Source: Gnetum montanum (taxonomy: Eukaryota > Streptophyta > Gnetopsida > Gnetales > Gnetaceae). From it: a stretch of 62,000 nt of DNA. The stretch is from contig MNCI01002011.1 of NCBI GenBank assembly GCA_015680685.1, forward strand, positions 680,554 to 742,553, given 5' to 3'. Within the stretch, counting starts at the first letter, position 1. Each line of letters starts with the position of its first letter. Under the pieces are notes generated by a model that was not told the DNA's origin, ran no database searches, and saw nothing but the letters and a program-made list of their open reading frames with translations. A program made the translations under genes and the position numbers. Positions 1-12,340 of this stretch are shown piece by piece.

Positions 1-158
1 TGTAAGACAAAAATGTGTAAAACAAAAACATGTAAAACAAAAATATGAGAAACAAAAATGTGTAAAACAAAAAAGTGTAAGACAAAAATGTGTAAAACAA
101 AAACATGTAAAACAAAAATATGAAAAAAAAAATGTGTAAAAAAAAAACTAAAAAGAAC
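1..158. repeat. 15-bp tandem repeat in gypsy 3' noncoding region
   Basis: About ten copies of a 15-base unit of the form TGTGTAAAACAAAAA, with variants starting CATG, TATG and AGTG. The order of variants (TGTG, CATG, TATG, TGTG, AGTG) recurs, giving a higher-order period of about 75 bases. It lies directly after the pol stop of the minus-strand family-G element. A single unit of the same type sits at the equivalent place in the right-hand family-G element near 59915-59935, so the array probably expanded from that unit. Confidence 0.85.
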
Positions 159-162
159 TGAG

Positions 163-963
163 GACCTCCAATGATCAGCATAGGTGGCCATCTCCCCCAT
201 GACCGAATTCCAAGGGAGAGATCCAAAATAATGAGTGTCTATTTGAATTTCGTAAAAGTATCCAACTTTTTCTCACTGATGTTCTTAGATTAAGGGATGG
301 AAGTTGGCGATGTTCATACTCCAATGTATCTATGCCTTCGTTATTAACATGAGTTGTACTCCCAATTCGTTCCGTGCATATTAAGTTGCTCTTTCTACTA
401 GTTTTCAACCACGAGGTGTCCACTACTTGTGTGGTTGCTACATATAGGCACCTTTGAATTTGTGTTTCTTGGACACACCAATTACATGGAAGAGATGCTG
501 AACATTCTTCCATGTTATCACCCTCTGAATCACTGTATGTGATGCATGGAACTTTCTTCTTCTCAATCTTTCCATAAATATTTATCTTAGATATCTGCAA
601 GGAAAGATCGCAGATCCCTAGGTATGCATCTACTGTACTTAGCCATGACCTTCCCATTATAATTGGGAAGTCCCCTTCATTGTTGTTAACTTCTATCACT
701 AGGAAGTCAGCTGGGTAAGACCAACCACACACAGTGGTAGCAATGTCCTCCACCAATCCCAAGGGAATGGTGATGGACTAGTCTACCAGCTCTAGTTGGA
801 TGTTTCTCTTCTTAAGTTAGGGCAGGTTCCAGGCTTGATACATTTCTCATGAAATTAAGTTGACTCTAGAACCTGAGTCAAGAAGAGCCTTATGTGGTTT
901 GTTCCTAGTGATTTGTAAATAGATTAAGGGTCTTCCAGGATCAGTTAGTTTCTTGGGAAGGTG
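163..963 (-). pseudogene. Ty3/gypsy aspartic protease fused to pol tail (family G)
   Basis: Read on the minus strand, this begins with a retroviral-type aspartic protease: ALLDSGS with the catalytic DSG at 871-879, then a block ending IIMGRSWLSTVDAYLGIC, a typical second half of a plant gypsy protease. In-frame stops interrupt it near the active site. The C-terminus (RHSLFWISPLEFGHGGDGHLC) matches the last residues of the integrase-end ORF at 59.98 kb (PHSIFWVSSLQ...CGEDHHPC). Reverse transcriptase, RNase H and the integrase core are therefore missing between protease and pol tail; I place the junction at about 240-300. This is an internal-deletion derivative, not just a window-edge truncation. 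Confidence 0.75.
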
Positions 964-3518
964 GCCTACCTTGATCCAGTTAGTTACGGTATGTGTTAAC
1001 ATAACCGTATGCGTACAGCTTTGTTGTTGGACTAAAGGGTGCTCTGAAGTGTTAGATGATAGAGGAGTGGTTGTGGACTCAACCGCTTGTTGTTGTGAGA
1101 GCTTGTCTGGGCTTTTGGTTCTGAAGAAAGGTCTTCTCTTTTTACAGTTGTGAGAACTAGCAATGGGTTGAATGTTTATAACTCTCGTAGCGTTACATTA
1201 TTGTGGTTGAGTAAGGAGTTCCCCTTGCATTTTTGGAGCTGGAGGTGTTGTGAGAACTACCAATGGAAGAGGTGTGGATGGAGTTGGAGGATGGTAAGTA
1301 TGTGGAATATCTCCCAGAGGAGAAGGATTCCTCCTAAAGTACTCCCAAACTTGGTAGTGACGTTGGGGAGTTGTGTGACTCATAGAGTCACTTGGAGAAA
1401 CCGGCTGCTATACATAATATCCATAAGGATCAGGTTACTGGTAAGGGTACTGTTATCTCGGTAGTGGCATTCCCCATGACTGTGGGTATTGCCACTGCTG
1501 ATGTTGTTTGATGGGTTGTGGTGGAGTTCCACTTGGATAGTACGTTAATGGTTGGTGGAGCTGCCTTGGGTTACCTTGAGGATAAGGTAACCTTCGGGGT
1601 GTTTGCCGTTTGTTGAGCCTTGGATTAAGTGCATACACCCCAGACTTCTGTAGATGTGAGATAATTGGACAACATCCCTTGGGATGATCATAATGGCAGA
1701 TCTCACATCCACTGTCATCGTTTATTTCTAAATCCACAACTTCATAGGAGATAGTAATTTTCCCCTTACCCTTGTTATGTGTAGGGCCTGAATTTCTCCA
1801 CTTTGTCTTACCTTAGTCACTACTTTGTTCCTTCTTAGACTCCTCTACAATTTTCAAGACAGTTTCAAGTCTAGAGTCTAAGGAATCCCACAATTGATCC
1901 ATCTTAGCCAATACTTCTGTTGTTAGTTTTTGAATCGGCAAGGTTGTTTTGTTCACCAACTCTTCAAGTGGTGACTCATCCTCCTCATCACAAAATTTCA
2001 CTCCCTTCTTTTGAAGAGAGGGATCACAGTTGTATTCTTCCACACTCTCTCTTTTTTATAGTTCACCTTCTTCTTTTGCTACTTGTTCTAACAAGCGATG
2101 AACTTCATGGGCTCTAAGTTCTGATAGTCTCCCTTGGGCATAGGTCCCAAGGGTTCTTCTAGTTTCATTCCTTAGCCCATCCACGATGTGGCGAAGTTGT
2201 TCCCACTGTGCATAACCAAGGCCCAGGCAATGATGTAACAATGTGTAGTAGTGGCCCATGGCAGCATCCAAGGGTTCATGAGTACCTTGCTTCCATCCTT
2301 AGATCTGCTTACGCAAGTTAGACACTCTGGAGTACATTTGATATTTATCATTGAAGAGTTCTAACATTGTACTCCACCTCCTAATAGTTTCTAGTTCGAA
2401 GGACCGGTACCAACTCTCTGCTTCCTTAATGAGTGTCCTGGGAAACAACTTAAGCTTTTTCCACTCATTTTCTATGTTCTGCAAGGCACAGACATCATGG
2501 AATGCCTATAAATGATGCTACAGATAATCTTCGTATCCCCCCTTGAAGCGTGGGATATTGTTCATGTCTAAGCATTTGATCTGACTATCTTTTAAATGCC
2601 TTATTGGGATTCTTACAGCCTCCATTATATCGAGCATACTTCGGGTTGCAAGTAGGGGCTCATCATGATCATCTCTTTCATGAAGCTTGTGATGTCTTCT
2701 TGTTCCCTACTTTTTCTTCGTTCATGCCCTTGTCCTGTCTCTCGACTCTCTCATTGAGGTCTCTTATTTTTCCTACCTCTATGCTCACCATTATGTTCAT
2801 GGTGGTTGTGCCTAGATGTGGAAGGAGAGAGTGAGTGATGAGATGAAGGAGAAGAAGAAGGAGAACCATCGCCATGATGATGTTTCTTGCCTTCTCTTCG
2901 GCTGCTACGGCCCCGATCGTGGTGGCAATCTAAGTGCCCATTCTTATTATGAGTTGTTGTTCCCTTTGTGAACAGTTGGTCTTCACTGGGATCAGAACCA
3001 GTGTTATGTATCGTTGAGCGTAGGTTCTGATATCCCACCTCCTCACCATCGTTAGGAGGGGGAACATCATTTGATAGAGAACCCGTTATGAGTGGCTCAC
3101 CATCTCTAATTTCACTAAGGATGTGTGAGACCTCCTTGCCCTTTAATAGTGTATGTTGGCTCTCCTACCTTGAGTCCCTCATACGTTGTAAAGCTATGGG
3201 ATGGTAATTCCTCATGTCAAAATCACCCATAACGTATTCAGCATAGAGCTAAGTCATGCCTATCTGTGCCAAAGCATAGAGGAGCATGTTGGGGATTGAT
3301 CAATCTGGATGTAACACTATGTTACCTTGCAAATCTCTCCATCACAGCTGTTCGTCTTGATGGAGGATAAAGGTGAAGTTTGGAATATACTCATCGGGAT
3401 GAGTATAGACTATGCAGTATTGTTGAGGACTTGGTGGATTTAGGTTATGTGTTTTTGATTGCCGATTGTTCTTTGTATTGTCCCTAGGTGGTGAGTTGCT
3501 CTTATGAGAAGAAGACAT
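964..3518 (-). pseudogene. Ty3/gypsy gag (family G, Athila/Tat type)
   Basis: The minus-strand reading starts with ATG at 3518-3516 (MSSSHKSNSPPRDN...). A segment resembling the retrotransposon gag domain lies at 2056-2484 (W..L..FPRTLIKEAESWYRSF...). A degenerate zinc knuckle (CEICHYDHPKGCCP) is at about 1668-1707, and the protease follows. Numerous stops and frame changes make it non-functional. The first 150 or so residues match the gag fragment at 53066-53591 (shared HPDEY/HPNEY, FTFILHQDE, STIHN), which ties both to one family. Its neighbours are a primer-binding site and LTR immediately upstream (3638-4128). Confidence 0.75.
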
Positions 3519-3656
3519 TGTTATCAGTGTGCTAATTTTACTATTATATAACTTTTCTTTAATTAACCCAAAGGTTCATTTAGGCTCCCAATGATGTGAG
3601 TGATATTTGATGTTCTATTTAGCACACAAACACTTAGTCAATGGAAATGGTACCAA
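3519..3656 (-). other. Gypsy leader with decayed primer-binding site (3638-3655)
   Basis: One base inside the LTR end, the minus strand reads TGGTACCATTTCCATTGA. At the same position in the 53.7 kb copy it is TGGCACCGTTGCCAAGGA, close to the tRNA-Asp-type primer-binding site used by Athila-like elements. The left copy is more decayed. The rest is untranslated leader before the gag ATG. Confidence 0.6.
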
Positions 3657-4128
3657 TGATGAGTGGTGAGATACCCCTACACTCAACCATATGAATACGA
3701 GCGTAGCATGTGATCTAGTCGAACTCCATAGACTAAGTGCCTACATGCCCATGGAACACTTAGGGTTAATCATTCGTTGTCTTCCCAGACTTACTTGTAG
3801 TTGTCACAGTGTATGGTTAAGTAAGTCTGAGGTATATGATTTTTATAGCTTTTTATGTTTTTGTCTCCTATGCTAATGAGTTGAAGGGTTGAGAAACTAA
3901 TTACTAACTCTAACTAATGAACTAAGTATAAATTACCTAGCGTCAGCATTCGTTCCCACTTACCGTACACACCCTGAACCGATGCAACCGTGGCTACCAA
4001 ATGCTAATTGTTGCTGGGATCACCACATGTAACGCACGTGCTCGAAGCAGTCGTACCGAGGCACTTAACTNCGATATCGCGTGTGCGATATCGCAATGGC
4101 CGTGATATCGCGGCCCATGCGATATCGT
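3657..4128 (-). repeat. Family-G 5' LTR, with probable missing middle at N 4071
   Basis: Aligns by eye with the LTRs at 51414 and 53746, sharing ACCCCTACAC.CAACCATA, the CTTCCCA.....CTTGT.G block and CACATCCTGAAC-type text. It begins TGATGAG on the plus strand (...CATCA end on the minus strand). At 4071 a single N joins the U5/R half straight to the U3 hexamer array. The roughly 330 bp found between these blocks in the 51.4 kb LTR (TATA box, polyadenylation region) are absent, so the N probably hides a real gap or mis-join. Confidence 0.7.
4073..4126 (-). promoter_or_regulatory. GATATC hexamer array in LTR U3
   Basis: Four perfect GATATC palindromes at 4073, 4087, 4104 and 4121 (steps 14, 17, 17), each flanked by CG-rich bases (GCGATATCGC). 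It is the same array type as at 52177-52261, cut off on its left by the N at 4071. Confidence 0.6.
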
Positions 4129-4129
4129 G

Positions 4130-4393
4130 TCCCATCAAAAGACATCTATTATTTTGTAGAGACATTGACATCTTCTCCTATACTGCCTTCAATTTTTCCA
4201 AGACATCTACTATTTCTGGGAGATGTTTTTCTTTAGCTCCCTTTGCATTTTGATATCTTCATTCCTTGTCCATGTTCTTGAACTTCTACAAGCCTTCTTA
4301 TCTCAATCTAAGTTTTTGTCCTACAAACACAACAACCCCACAAAAAACCTTGTTCTTCATTTTCCTTAATGTTTTGACATACCAAAAGGTCCA
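4130..4393 (-). repeat. Copia C2 LTR fragment
   Basis: On the minus strand it starts TGGACCTTTTGGTATGTC, matching the start of the C2 LTRs at 33647 and 45264 (TGACCTTTTGGTATGCC). It carries the same GACATC-type hexamers (4141, 4161, 4167, 4202, 4222) and the 'AGAAATAGTAGATGTC' phrase. It is truncated where it abuts the family-G LTR. No matching partner LTR is nearby. Confidence 0.6.
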
Positions 4394-4639
4394 CATTATT
4401 GTTTCCCTTAAGAAATGGAGATAGTATCTATTGGGAGCAAATATTCATGTAATTCTTATGATCTAACACTACCAATCCTTATGATAATAATTACATGAAA
4501 TAATGGAAAATGATCCTCACTAAGTTTAACACATATTTTCTTACTAAATACTATATTAAAAGGAAAACCATAGTGAATCTCCTTATGCCAACTATATTAT
4601 TAGAGTATTTCATGATAACCATTTAACCTCCTCTAGAAG

Positions 4640-6420
4640 AACCAAGTAAGAAAGAGATCATTCTCATCCCAATTACAACATTAACATATAAGGATTTTGA
4701 TTCATACTTTTATTTTGATGATGCTTATATGGCTCAAGGTTTTAGCATAGCTTGTGCTCTTTATCATCAAGGTATGGATTTTATTTATTAAAATTATGAA
4801 TTTAATTTTTCATATACTAACAATGTAATAGAATATGTAGGTCTTAATCAAGGTCCACTCTTGTTACTCTTACTATAAATAAAGAGACTTTCTATTCATG
4901 GTGATTTTTAATTAGTAATACATCAAGTTAATAATGAATATACTTTCAAGGTTGAACATCTCTAGCCTTATCATGATTTAGCCAAGAATTGAGCTTTTCA
5001 ATTCAAAATATATTTACTCAAGTATATCCATTGCTCAAAAAACATATTTATTGATGCTTTAGCTATGTTTTCTCTTCTTGCAGATCTCATTTCCCTTAAG
5101 GAACATTTACCTTACTTAACATAAGATACACCAATAAATCTCATAGACATAAAATGTGTAGGGTTGGTTAACTTAGAGGAAAATGATCAATATCAAGATA
5201 TGATACAATACTTATAAATTGGGTAAAATCCCAAACATTTGTCATCATCACAAAAGGATGCTTTTTGTAAACAATTTAAGCATTTTTGTATTATTGATCC
5301 CATTATCTTATGTCACATTTTCACATCAAGTGTTCTTTTCCATTGTCTAAGTCATGATGAATGTTAAATAGTCTTAGAACATGTTCATTAGGATGTATGT
5401 GGCGGTCACTTAGGTTCATTGTATCTTGTAGCATGTATAATTTCACTTAGTTATTTATGGTCTATGATGTCTAAGGATACATACATGATAATTAAAATTT
5501 TTAATACATGTTAACATCACACTCTACTTATTTATTTTCCATCATAAGAGTGTATGACCTTCAAAATTATGTGTCTCTTTCAAAAGTGGGGATCCGATCT
5601 CATTGGTTTTTTCAATTTTCCCTTCCTTACTACTCACTAATTCATCCTAATAGCTAAAGAGTATTTCATCAAGTCAATTGAAGCTGCTTCTTTGAAATCT
5701 ACAATCTCCAAGCATATTTTTCATTTCCTTTTGAATCATATAATCATTTTCTTTGGTATTTCCCTCCCCATTATCACTAATAATGGATCCTAATTGAAGA
5801 GCAATGAACTTGCTAAATTATATGAATAATAAAAGATTACCCAATCATTCACATTCTTATATTATCCTCAATCCAATATTTAAGATAAGTCAATCAAAAA
5901 ATCCTTCATCTATTTGGTTAAAATCATGGTTGACAAGTCCCAACACAATTGGCATACCTAGTTGTCCCATGCCCTTTAGGTCTATTGAACCATCTTTAAA
6001 ATTGCCACTTATCAAACTTCTTTCATGATTACCTATAGGTCATAATATATGTTACTAGTGGAGTTGGATGTGCCTTCTCTTTGAGATACTTTTAATAATT
6101 AGATCACAGATGAGGAGACTAACAACATGAATTATGTTGAGCAAAATATCCTAGAATAAAACTAAAAGAAAGTAATAGTTAACATTCAAATCCATCATGA
6201 GGCTATGCATCATTACCATGAAAAACATGTCAGACTTATGAGTATCAAAGAAGGTGATCTTATCCTAAGGCATTTTCCTAATACTAAAACTTTCAAGTTC
6301 TTCTTGTATTAATAAGGTACCTTCATCATTATCAAAAACCATGGAAATTAAGCATATTATTTGTCAAACTTAGATGGGTATTAGTGCCTAGATCCTATGA
6401 AAAAAGCTTACCTTAGATGA
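4640..6420 (+). pseudogene. Decayed Ty3/gypsy RNase H and integrase
   Basis: Conceptual translation, with many stops, gives RNase H text (EYVGLNQGP..., RLSIHGDF.LVIHQVNNEY, then IFIDALAMFSLLADLI) at 4800-5100. Integrase follows: a zinc-finger remnant (CGGHLGSLY) near 5400, core text (WGSDLIGFFNFP, ILIAKEYFIKSIEAASLKS, GISLPIITNNGS) at about 5590-5800, where the second catalytic Asp reads Asn, and SIKEGDLILRHFPNTKTF near 6240. No intact ORF remains. It is the same superfamily as the flanking element but a different, older copy on the opposite strand. Confidence 0.7.
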
Positions 6421-8860
6421 TATTACATTTCAAACAAAAAAAAAGAGATAGACAAATATAAATTAGGTTTTCTATAACCTTTATCTTCTACTTTATCTAT
6501 GTTTTATTAGTTTATTTTTTCTTCCCTTTCTATCTCGTTCTTCCTCATCTTTCTTTTTCTCTCTCTCTATTTTTTACTATTTATCTTTTATCTTCCTCAT
6601 GTAATTTCATCTATCTCCCCTAGTCTATGCTTATCCCATTCAACTAATATTACTTCCTAAAATATGATAAGGAATTTTATTAATAATCTTCCTTATGTAG
6701 AATGCAATGAGTATTTTATCATTTTTACTCCATGTGAGGATGTGTTGAGTTTGAATGGGATATGGAAAAAATCCAATGTATTACTTTATCAAGCATCAAT
6801 ATCATTAGAGTGTGGGACCTAGCCATGACATACTTTTGTGGCATAGTATCTCATCTTGGTATATAGGCAATTTCCCTTATTTCTTATTCTATTTTATTTC
6901 CATCATTTTTGAAATTCTATATTTCATCCCTCCTCTATGATATTTCTTTTTTCTTACTCTAACTCTCCTTACATATCTCATTGCATTTCCTCTCATTAAC
7001 ACATTAGTGAGGGTTGAGTAGCTCTATTCTATTTCAAGAAGGATATGTTGTGAGCATTAGTAGGATAACATATGAACATCATTAATGGTATCACTTAAAC
7101 TATATTGTGAAGTAGGGTTGAGCCATGCCTCCCTATTGTGGCATAACACCATACTCATGACTAATGTATAGATGATATTGTAACTTTCTCTCCTTCTCCT
7201 ACTTCCTTCCTTCCACTTTTATCATCCATTATCTTCTTGATGAATCCTCCTTTGACACCTCAGCAACATTCATGAAGACACAGTAATATTGTACATACTT
7301 TTCAATTTCACAATGACCAAGTCAAGTGTGACTTGATAATGTTTCATTTAAGTGTGAGCCTAAAAACCCTTCAAAATAGCTTCACAAGGCATATTTCTAG
7401 ACATCAAGGACCTCTAAGAACCATAGGAGCTCCACTTTTTGTGATCTCAAGAAAGTTTGAAAATAAAATTTTTTTGAAGTGTTGGAGGTGATGCTGATGC
7501 ACATTAGCATCATCCTTGGATCACCTTGTTTATGTCACTTATATTAAAACTACTATTCAACCTTAAATCCAACCTCTTAGAACCCTAACAAGCTTGTCCA
7601 AATTTCTTTCTAGGGTTTAAATGTTTTCTAAATGTTGGTTGATGTTGATACTAATGTTAGTATTAGAATTGCAAGCACAATTCCTAGCACCTATGAGACA
7701 CATTTTACTTGCATTTCAACTAAAATCTTAGCTTTCTAGGCTCTTTAATGACTAGGAGATATTAGATTTGACATTTCTTATGATAGTTTTGGTAGGTTTA
7801 AAGGAAATCTTGACATTGATGATAGAAAAAGTTTCTAATTTATGGAGGTGATGTTGAAAGTAATATTAGCGTTAGTGTCACCATGCCTACATAATCCTCC
7901 TCCTAAGTTTCTAGGTTTGACATTCAACAATGTTGTCTTGCTTCACAAGCCTCTTGAGGTCCCAGAAGCATCATTGTGGTTGATTTCAACATTAGTTTGG
8001 ACATTCCAAAGGCTTGAGATGTCAACTTGGGAAAACATTAGAAATTTCTAAGTTCATGGCTTATGCTAATGCATCAACATCAACACATATGGGAACTATG
8101 TAATTGACATAATCACTTAGCTTCCCAAGCTTCTTGGCATCATCACAACATCATTCAACATTAATTCAAGCATGAAACAAATTTCTAGATGCTTGGAACT
8201 ATAACTTGGTCAAAACTCAAAATAAATAAATAAATATTCTAACTCCTAGTAATGTTTAATGTTAGTCTTACCAAATTTGAAAATTAAACTTACCAAATTC
8301 AAAGCTTAGATGAACTTCAAGTGAACTCCACTTAATTTCAAAGTCAAATTATGCAACCCTAATCCTATAAATATGAGATCAAAACCCATGTATGAAGACT
8401 AGTTTTCTTGAGATCTAGAGCATGTTTTGAGATTTTGAGAGATCAATAGCATAAGTAGTAGACATTCTAGTGTCTTTTATGTGCTCCATAATCATTGTAA
8501 GACCTCTCACAACTCTGATGTAGCATCATCATCAATCAAGTAGCATCAATATTAGCATCCCATACTTAGAAGTTTTTTAGCATTAGTTTATGTCTCGAGA
8601 GTTAGAATTTTTTTTGAAGTCAGCGTTACTCTTAAGAAACTTAGTAAAAATAGCCCTGTTTTGGCTTAAAATTGATTCTAGATATAATCATCCATATACC
8701 TATCCTTTAAATGTTCAATTTCACTCTTCAAATCCACATTTTTTCTCACAAATTGGGTTGTTGTCAGTAGTTTTATTCCACTTATATTTGTTCACAAGCA
8801 CTTGGAGTTTGACCCTTCACAAGAGACAAACACTTCTTTTTTAGTAGTAAAATATTTTTC
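6421..8860 (+). repeat. Noncoding, LTR-like region downstream of gypsy relic
   Basis: No gene is visible. Diverged internal duplications occur: 'GGAGGTGATG.TGA' modules start near 7484 and 7842, each with TTAG-C and GTCACC/ATCACC text, and 'TATTGTGGCATA'-type segments lie near 6830 and 7135. A TATA-like CTATAAATA is at 8365-8373, followed by transcript-like sequence. I infer the 3' LTR of the 4.6-6.4 kb gypsy relic, but no clear boundaries or partner LTR were found. Confidence 0.3.
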
Positions 8861-10950
8861 TTTATTTGGGAAAGGAATCAAAACCCTTTACTCCATTCCT
8901 ATATTTTAATATTTTATGTTATTTTATTCATGATATTACACTTAGATTTTATTTCATTACTCATAGCTTATTCCATAATTATTCTATTTTTCAATAATAA
9001 ATATTTAGTTGATTTCAACATTTAATTCCAATGTTTTTTATCATTCCCATATCATTTATGGTTCATGTGTAGTAGGCTAAATCCATATTCAATTGAAGGT
9101 TTTGTGGCCTATCATGTCAAAATCATTAACTAAGTGTAGGTTATATCAAATCAAAACACATTTATATTTCAAATTAATTATCCCAACACTTAATTTATGG
9201 AGGTTTTTACTGTAAGATTAAGGAAAAATAATTTGATAGTAACAATTATCTATAAAGGATAAAAGATTAAAGTATGAATAATTGAAGAAAATTTTAGGAT
9301 ACATCATATGTTTTGTTTTGTTTCTTAAGAACAATATGAAGGTTATTTTTGTTCTATAGACAATACTAAATTAAACTAATCTAGTCCATGAATGACTCAA
9401 TACTAGTTTTAAATGTGCTCTTGGTATGAATAAAGATAATAACAAATATTCTATAGCAAAATAAGAGCTCATATATATTTTCAAAAGAAATACATTGGAA
9501 ACATAAAAAAAAAGGGACATAGAGGATAGTGTGAGATAGGTAGGACTCAAGCCATAGGAAATAACTTGGAAGGGCTAGTGCTTTCTAAAGCCATTCCTCT
9601 AGTATCTTGATACTTAGGGATATGATAATTAGTATTCATAAAATCCTACTCAATCACATGATGATCCTACATCATTTTCATTGGTATGAGTATCAATGGC
9701 CACCAATTCAAGATTAGGAACATTCTCTATCTCAATAGAAGAAAAGCACTCCTAAATGCCTCTAAACTACTTTAAAAAATAAGTGGCCAATGTATTCAAG
9801 TTAAAGGCTAGATGAGTATGCCTTATCTCAAGGAAATCAAAGTGTAAATGCATATTTGCTATAGTAGCATCCATGTGTTCCGCAATAACATTAATGCATG
9901 TAGTCATCTGAGCCTTCATGGCCTTCAAGTAGGCGAAGATGATGAATCTATCCCCATACTACTATTATGACTAAGGTTTTAGTCTGAGTGCATGATGTGC
10001 ATCATCCTGCATTTCATGCTCCTACCACATGGCCTTCCCACCATCTAACTAAATATGAGGATTAATAATCCATACTATATCATCAAATCATGTTTTTGGA
10101 ACATGTTGGGTATAAAACGTGCATCCCAAGTGAGGAATGTAGTTATTTTGAAGTGTTACCATCTTCTTTGCTTCTACATCAATAGGTGGAATTTGCCATT
10201 TCTAAAGAGGAAAAATATAGCAGATGAAAATGCCACATCTACTATATCCCACATTATGAGTTTCATCCTTTTTAAGATAATGAATGGATTACTAATTGTG
10301 TAATCTTCCTTCAAGTCTAGAAGAACTATTATCACCTACAACATTACATGAATGTGATGCGTTAGTGCCAAAAAGTTAGTCTTAATCATCCTCATGAGAG
10401 TTTTCTATTAGGAGAAGAAATTCTTAAAGGATCAAATAGTATTATCCATAATAATAGTTTTTAAAAATCAAGATTATTAACATTACAACCTGATCTGGGA
10501 TTCACTAGCTGACACTAATAAGTTACCTATTTTTATCTCTATTACATTGGAAGAGCATGTGATACACATGGACTTGCATCTTTAGGTTTTTTGATGACAT
10601 GTGATTAATAATTATAGTGAATTGTGATTAAATGTGAGTTACATGATCATGTATCCTCCTAAAAGCAATGGGAAATGAAATGAAAAAGAAAGCAAGTAAC
10701 ATGAAGTGTAGTAAATCATTCATCATTTACTTAATCATTGTTCATTTTATGACATGAATATAACACACTTGCAATGATCATCCTAATAATTCATTTCTAA
10801 ATCTATTCTCACTTTAGCAATTGAGAAGTACTATTTTCATTTACAATAGCATGTAGTATCATACATTTCTTAGAAATTAAAAAATAATATGTTTTAGTAT
10901 ATTCTTAACATGGAAGAAGTCCAAACAAATTAGTTGTAGTAAAAAAGAAG
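8861..10950. other. A+T-rich intergenic DNA, nothing recognised
   Basis: No credible ORF, RNA gene or structured repeat was seen. A weak minus-strand open stretch near 9600-10000 reads as coil-like text (AQMTTCINVIAEHMDATIAN) that could be a gag remnant. It is too short to call. Confidence 0.4.
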
Positions 10951-12340
10951 TTCAAGGACAAACAATAGATTTTTTGGATGCTTTAAATGTAGATATATGT
11001 TATGAATGGAAAGAATTTTTAGTCAACTATAATTAACTGACTTGACATTCTTTTTTTTTCATAGTATCAAATTCCTCTTTCTTTCCACTATTAAAATTCA
11101 TGGATAAGTGTTCTTTCCCTTCCAAGATTACTTTTTCTTAATTTTTGTAAAGGCATTAAAAAATTTTATTAGTAACTCCACACAATGTTTCAATGATATA
11201 ACTAGGAAAACATGAAAAAAACAAAAATCCAACAGAGCTACAATTACCATTCATAAACAATTTTTGCAAACTTTTGGCTAGAAGCATATTGTATAGAAAA
11301 TCTTAAAGGACTATTCTAGCTTGAAAGTCTTTTCTCACTCATCAAAGCATTTGGGTTACATGAAAATAAAAATTTAGATTCTAAATATTCAACATGTTTT
11401 TCAAGTTTCATAATACTCTCTTGATATATAGGTAATGATTTTGACAAATTTTTACATGGCATTTTAACCTTTGGAATTTTTCTTTTTCAATTAACATCTT
11501 TATTATCTTCTAAATTTTGTGTTATCTAGTTTGAATTTCCAATGAAATCATTATTGGTGAACCTATTGGTTGATAGTCTAATAGTCTTAGGTATAATCTC
11601 TAGTTGTGATGCATCTTTCTAGCAAGGAAATGCATGAGGCTTGAATGAAGTTAGATCAAAAGACATTTCCAAATCATAAAATTCATTTTGAAAGAAGAAC
11701 TTATATGCACTATTAATTCCCTTCAATATTATTAAGAAATTCATAGAATATTTGCAACCATGAATTTTCCTCAACCACTTACATTCACAAGGAATAATAA
11801 ATGGAAAACCTTTTGATACGTTTTATCATTTATCACATTTTATCCTATTCTAGTTATACACAAGATACTCATCTTCCTTTGAGGTAATGAATGAATAGTC
11901 CTCATCAAAAAATGGTTCAATTTTTATGGATTCTTATTGAATTCTCTATCTTTTCAATTTACGATATATCTAGCAGTGCTTAATCTTCTATTATTTTAAC
12001 ATTATAACTGTACCTTTGTTAATGTCCATTTTAGCTAATCAATGTAATAGTACTTTGTATTGTATATAGCTCTTAAAAATCTACCTTTTGAGAATTTGTG
12101 ATAAAACTCCAAAACATTATTTTTATGTTGTTTAACATGTGGAATAGCACAGAATGCTTTGAACAACATGCTTTTCAAGAGTATGACCAAGATGAAATCA
12201 AGGAGACCATGAAAGTTAGAAATAATCATACGTAGTAAAAGCATAGCAATACAAAATTTTACAACATGATACTCAAAAAATTTATGTATGTTCATCCATT
12301 GTGTTTCCATGAACTATATCGCAATTCATCCATTGTGTCT
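10951..12340 (-). pseudogene. Unidentified decayed coding region, possibly gag
   Basis: Minus-strand frames stay open for tens of codons at a time. One frame, 11640-11935, reads about 100 codons with four stops (PFFDEDYSFITSKEDEYLVYN, then GFPFIIPCECKWLRKIHGC and NSAYKFFFQNEFYDLEMSFD). The 12035-12310 frame (EYHVVKF...LLLRMIISNFHG...VLEFYHKF) loosely resembles the retrotransposon gag fold region. I do not recognise the family. The composition looks protein-coding rather than random, so a dead retroelement or a host pseudogene are both possible. Confidence 0.3.

Noticed and set aside
4073-4126. GATATC array considered as a CRISPR-like or satellite array
   Set aside because: Units are 6-bp palindromes with 8-14-bp spacers inside an LTR U3; the context is a promoter, not a prokaryotic array or long satellite.
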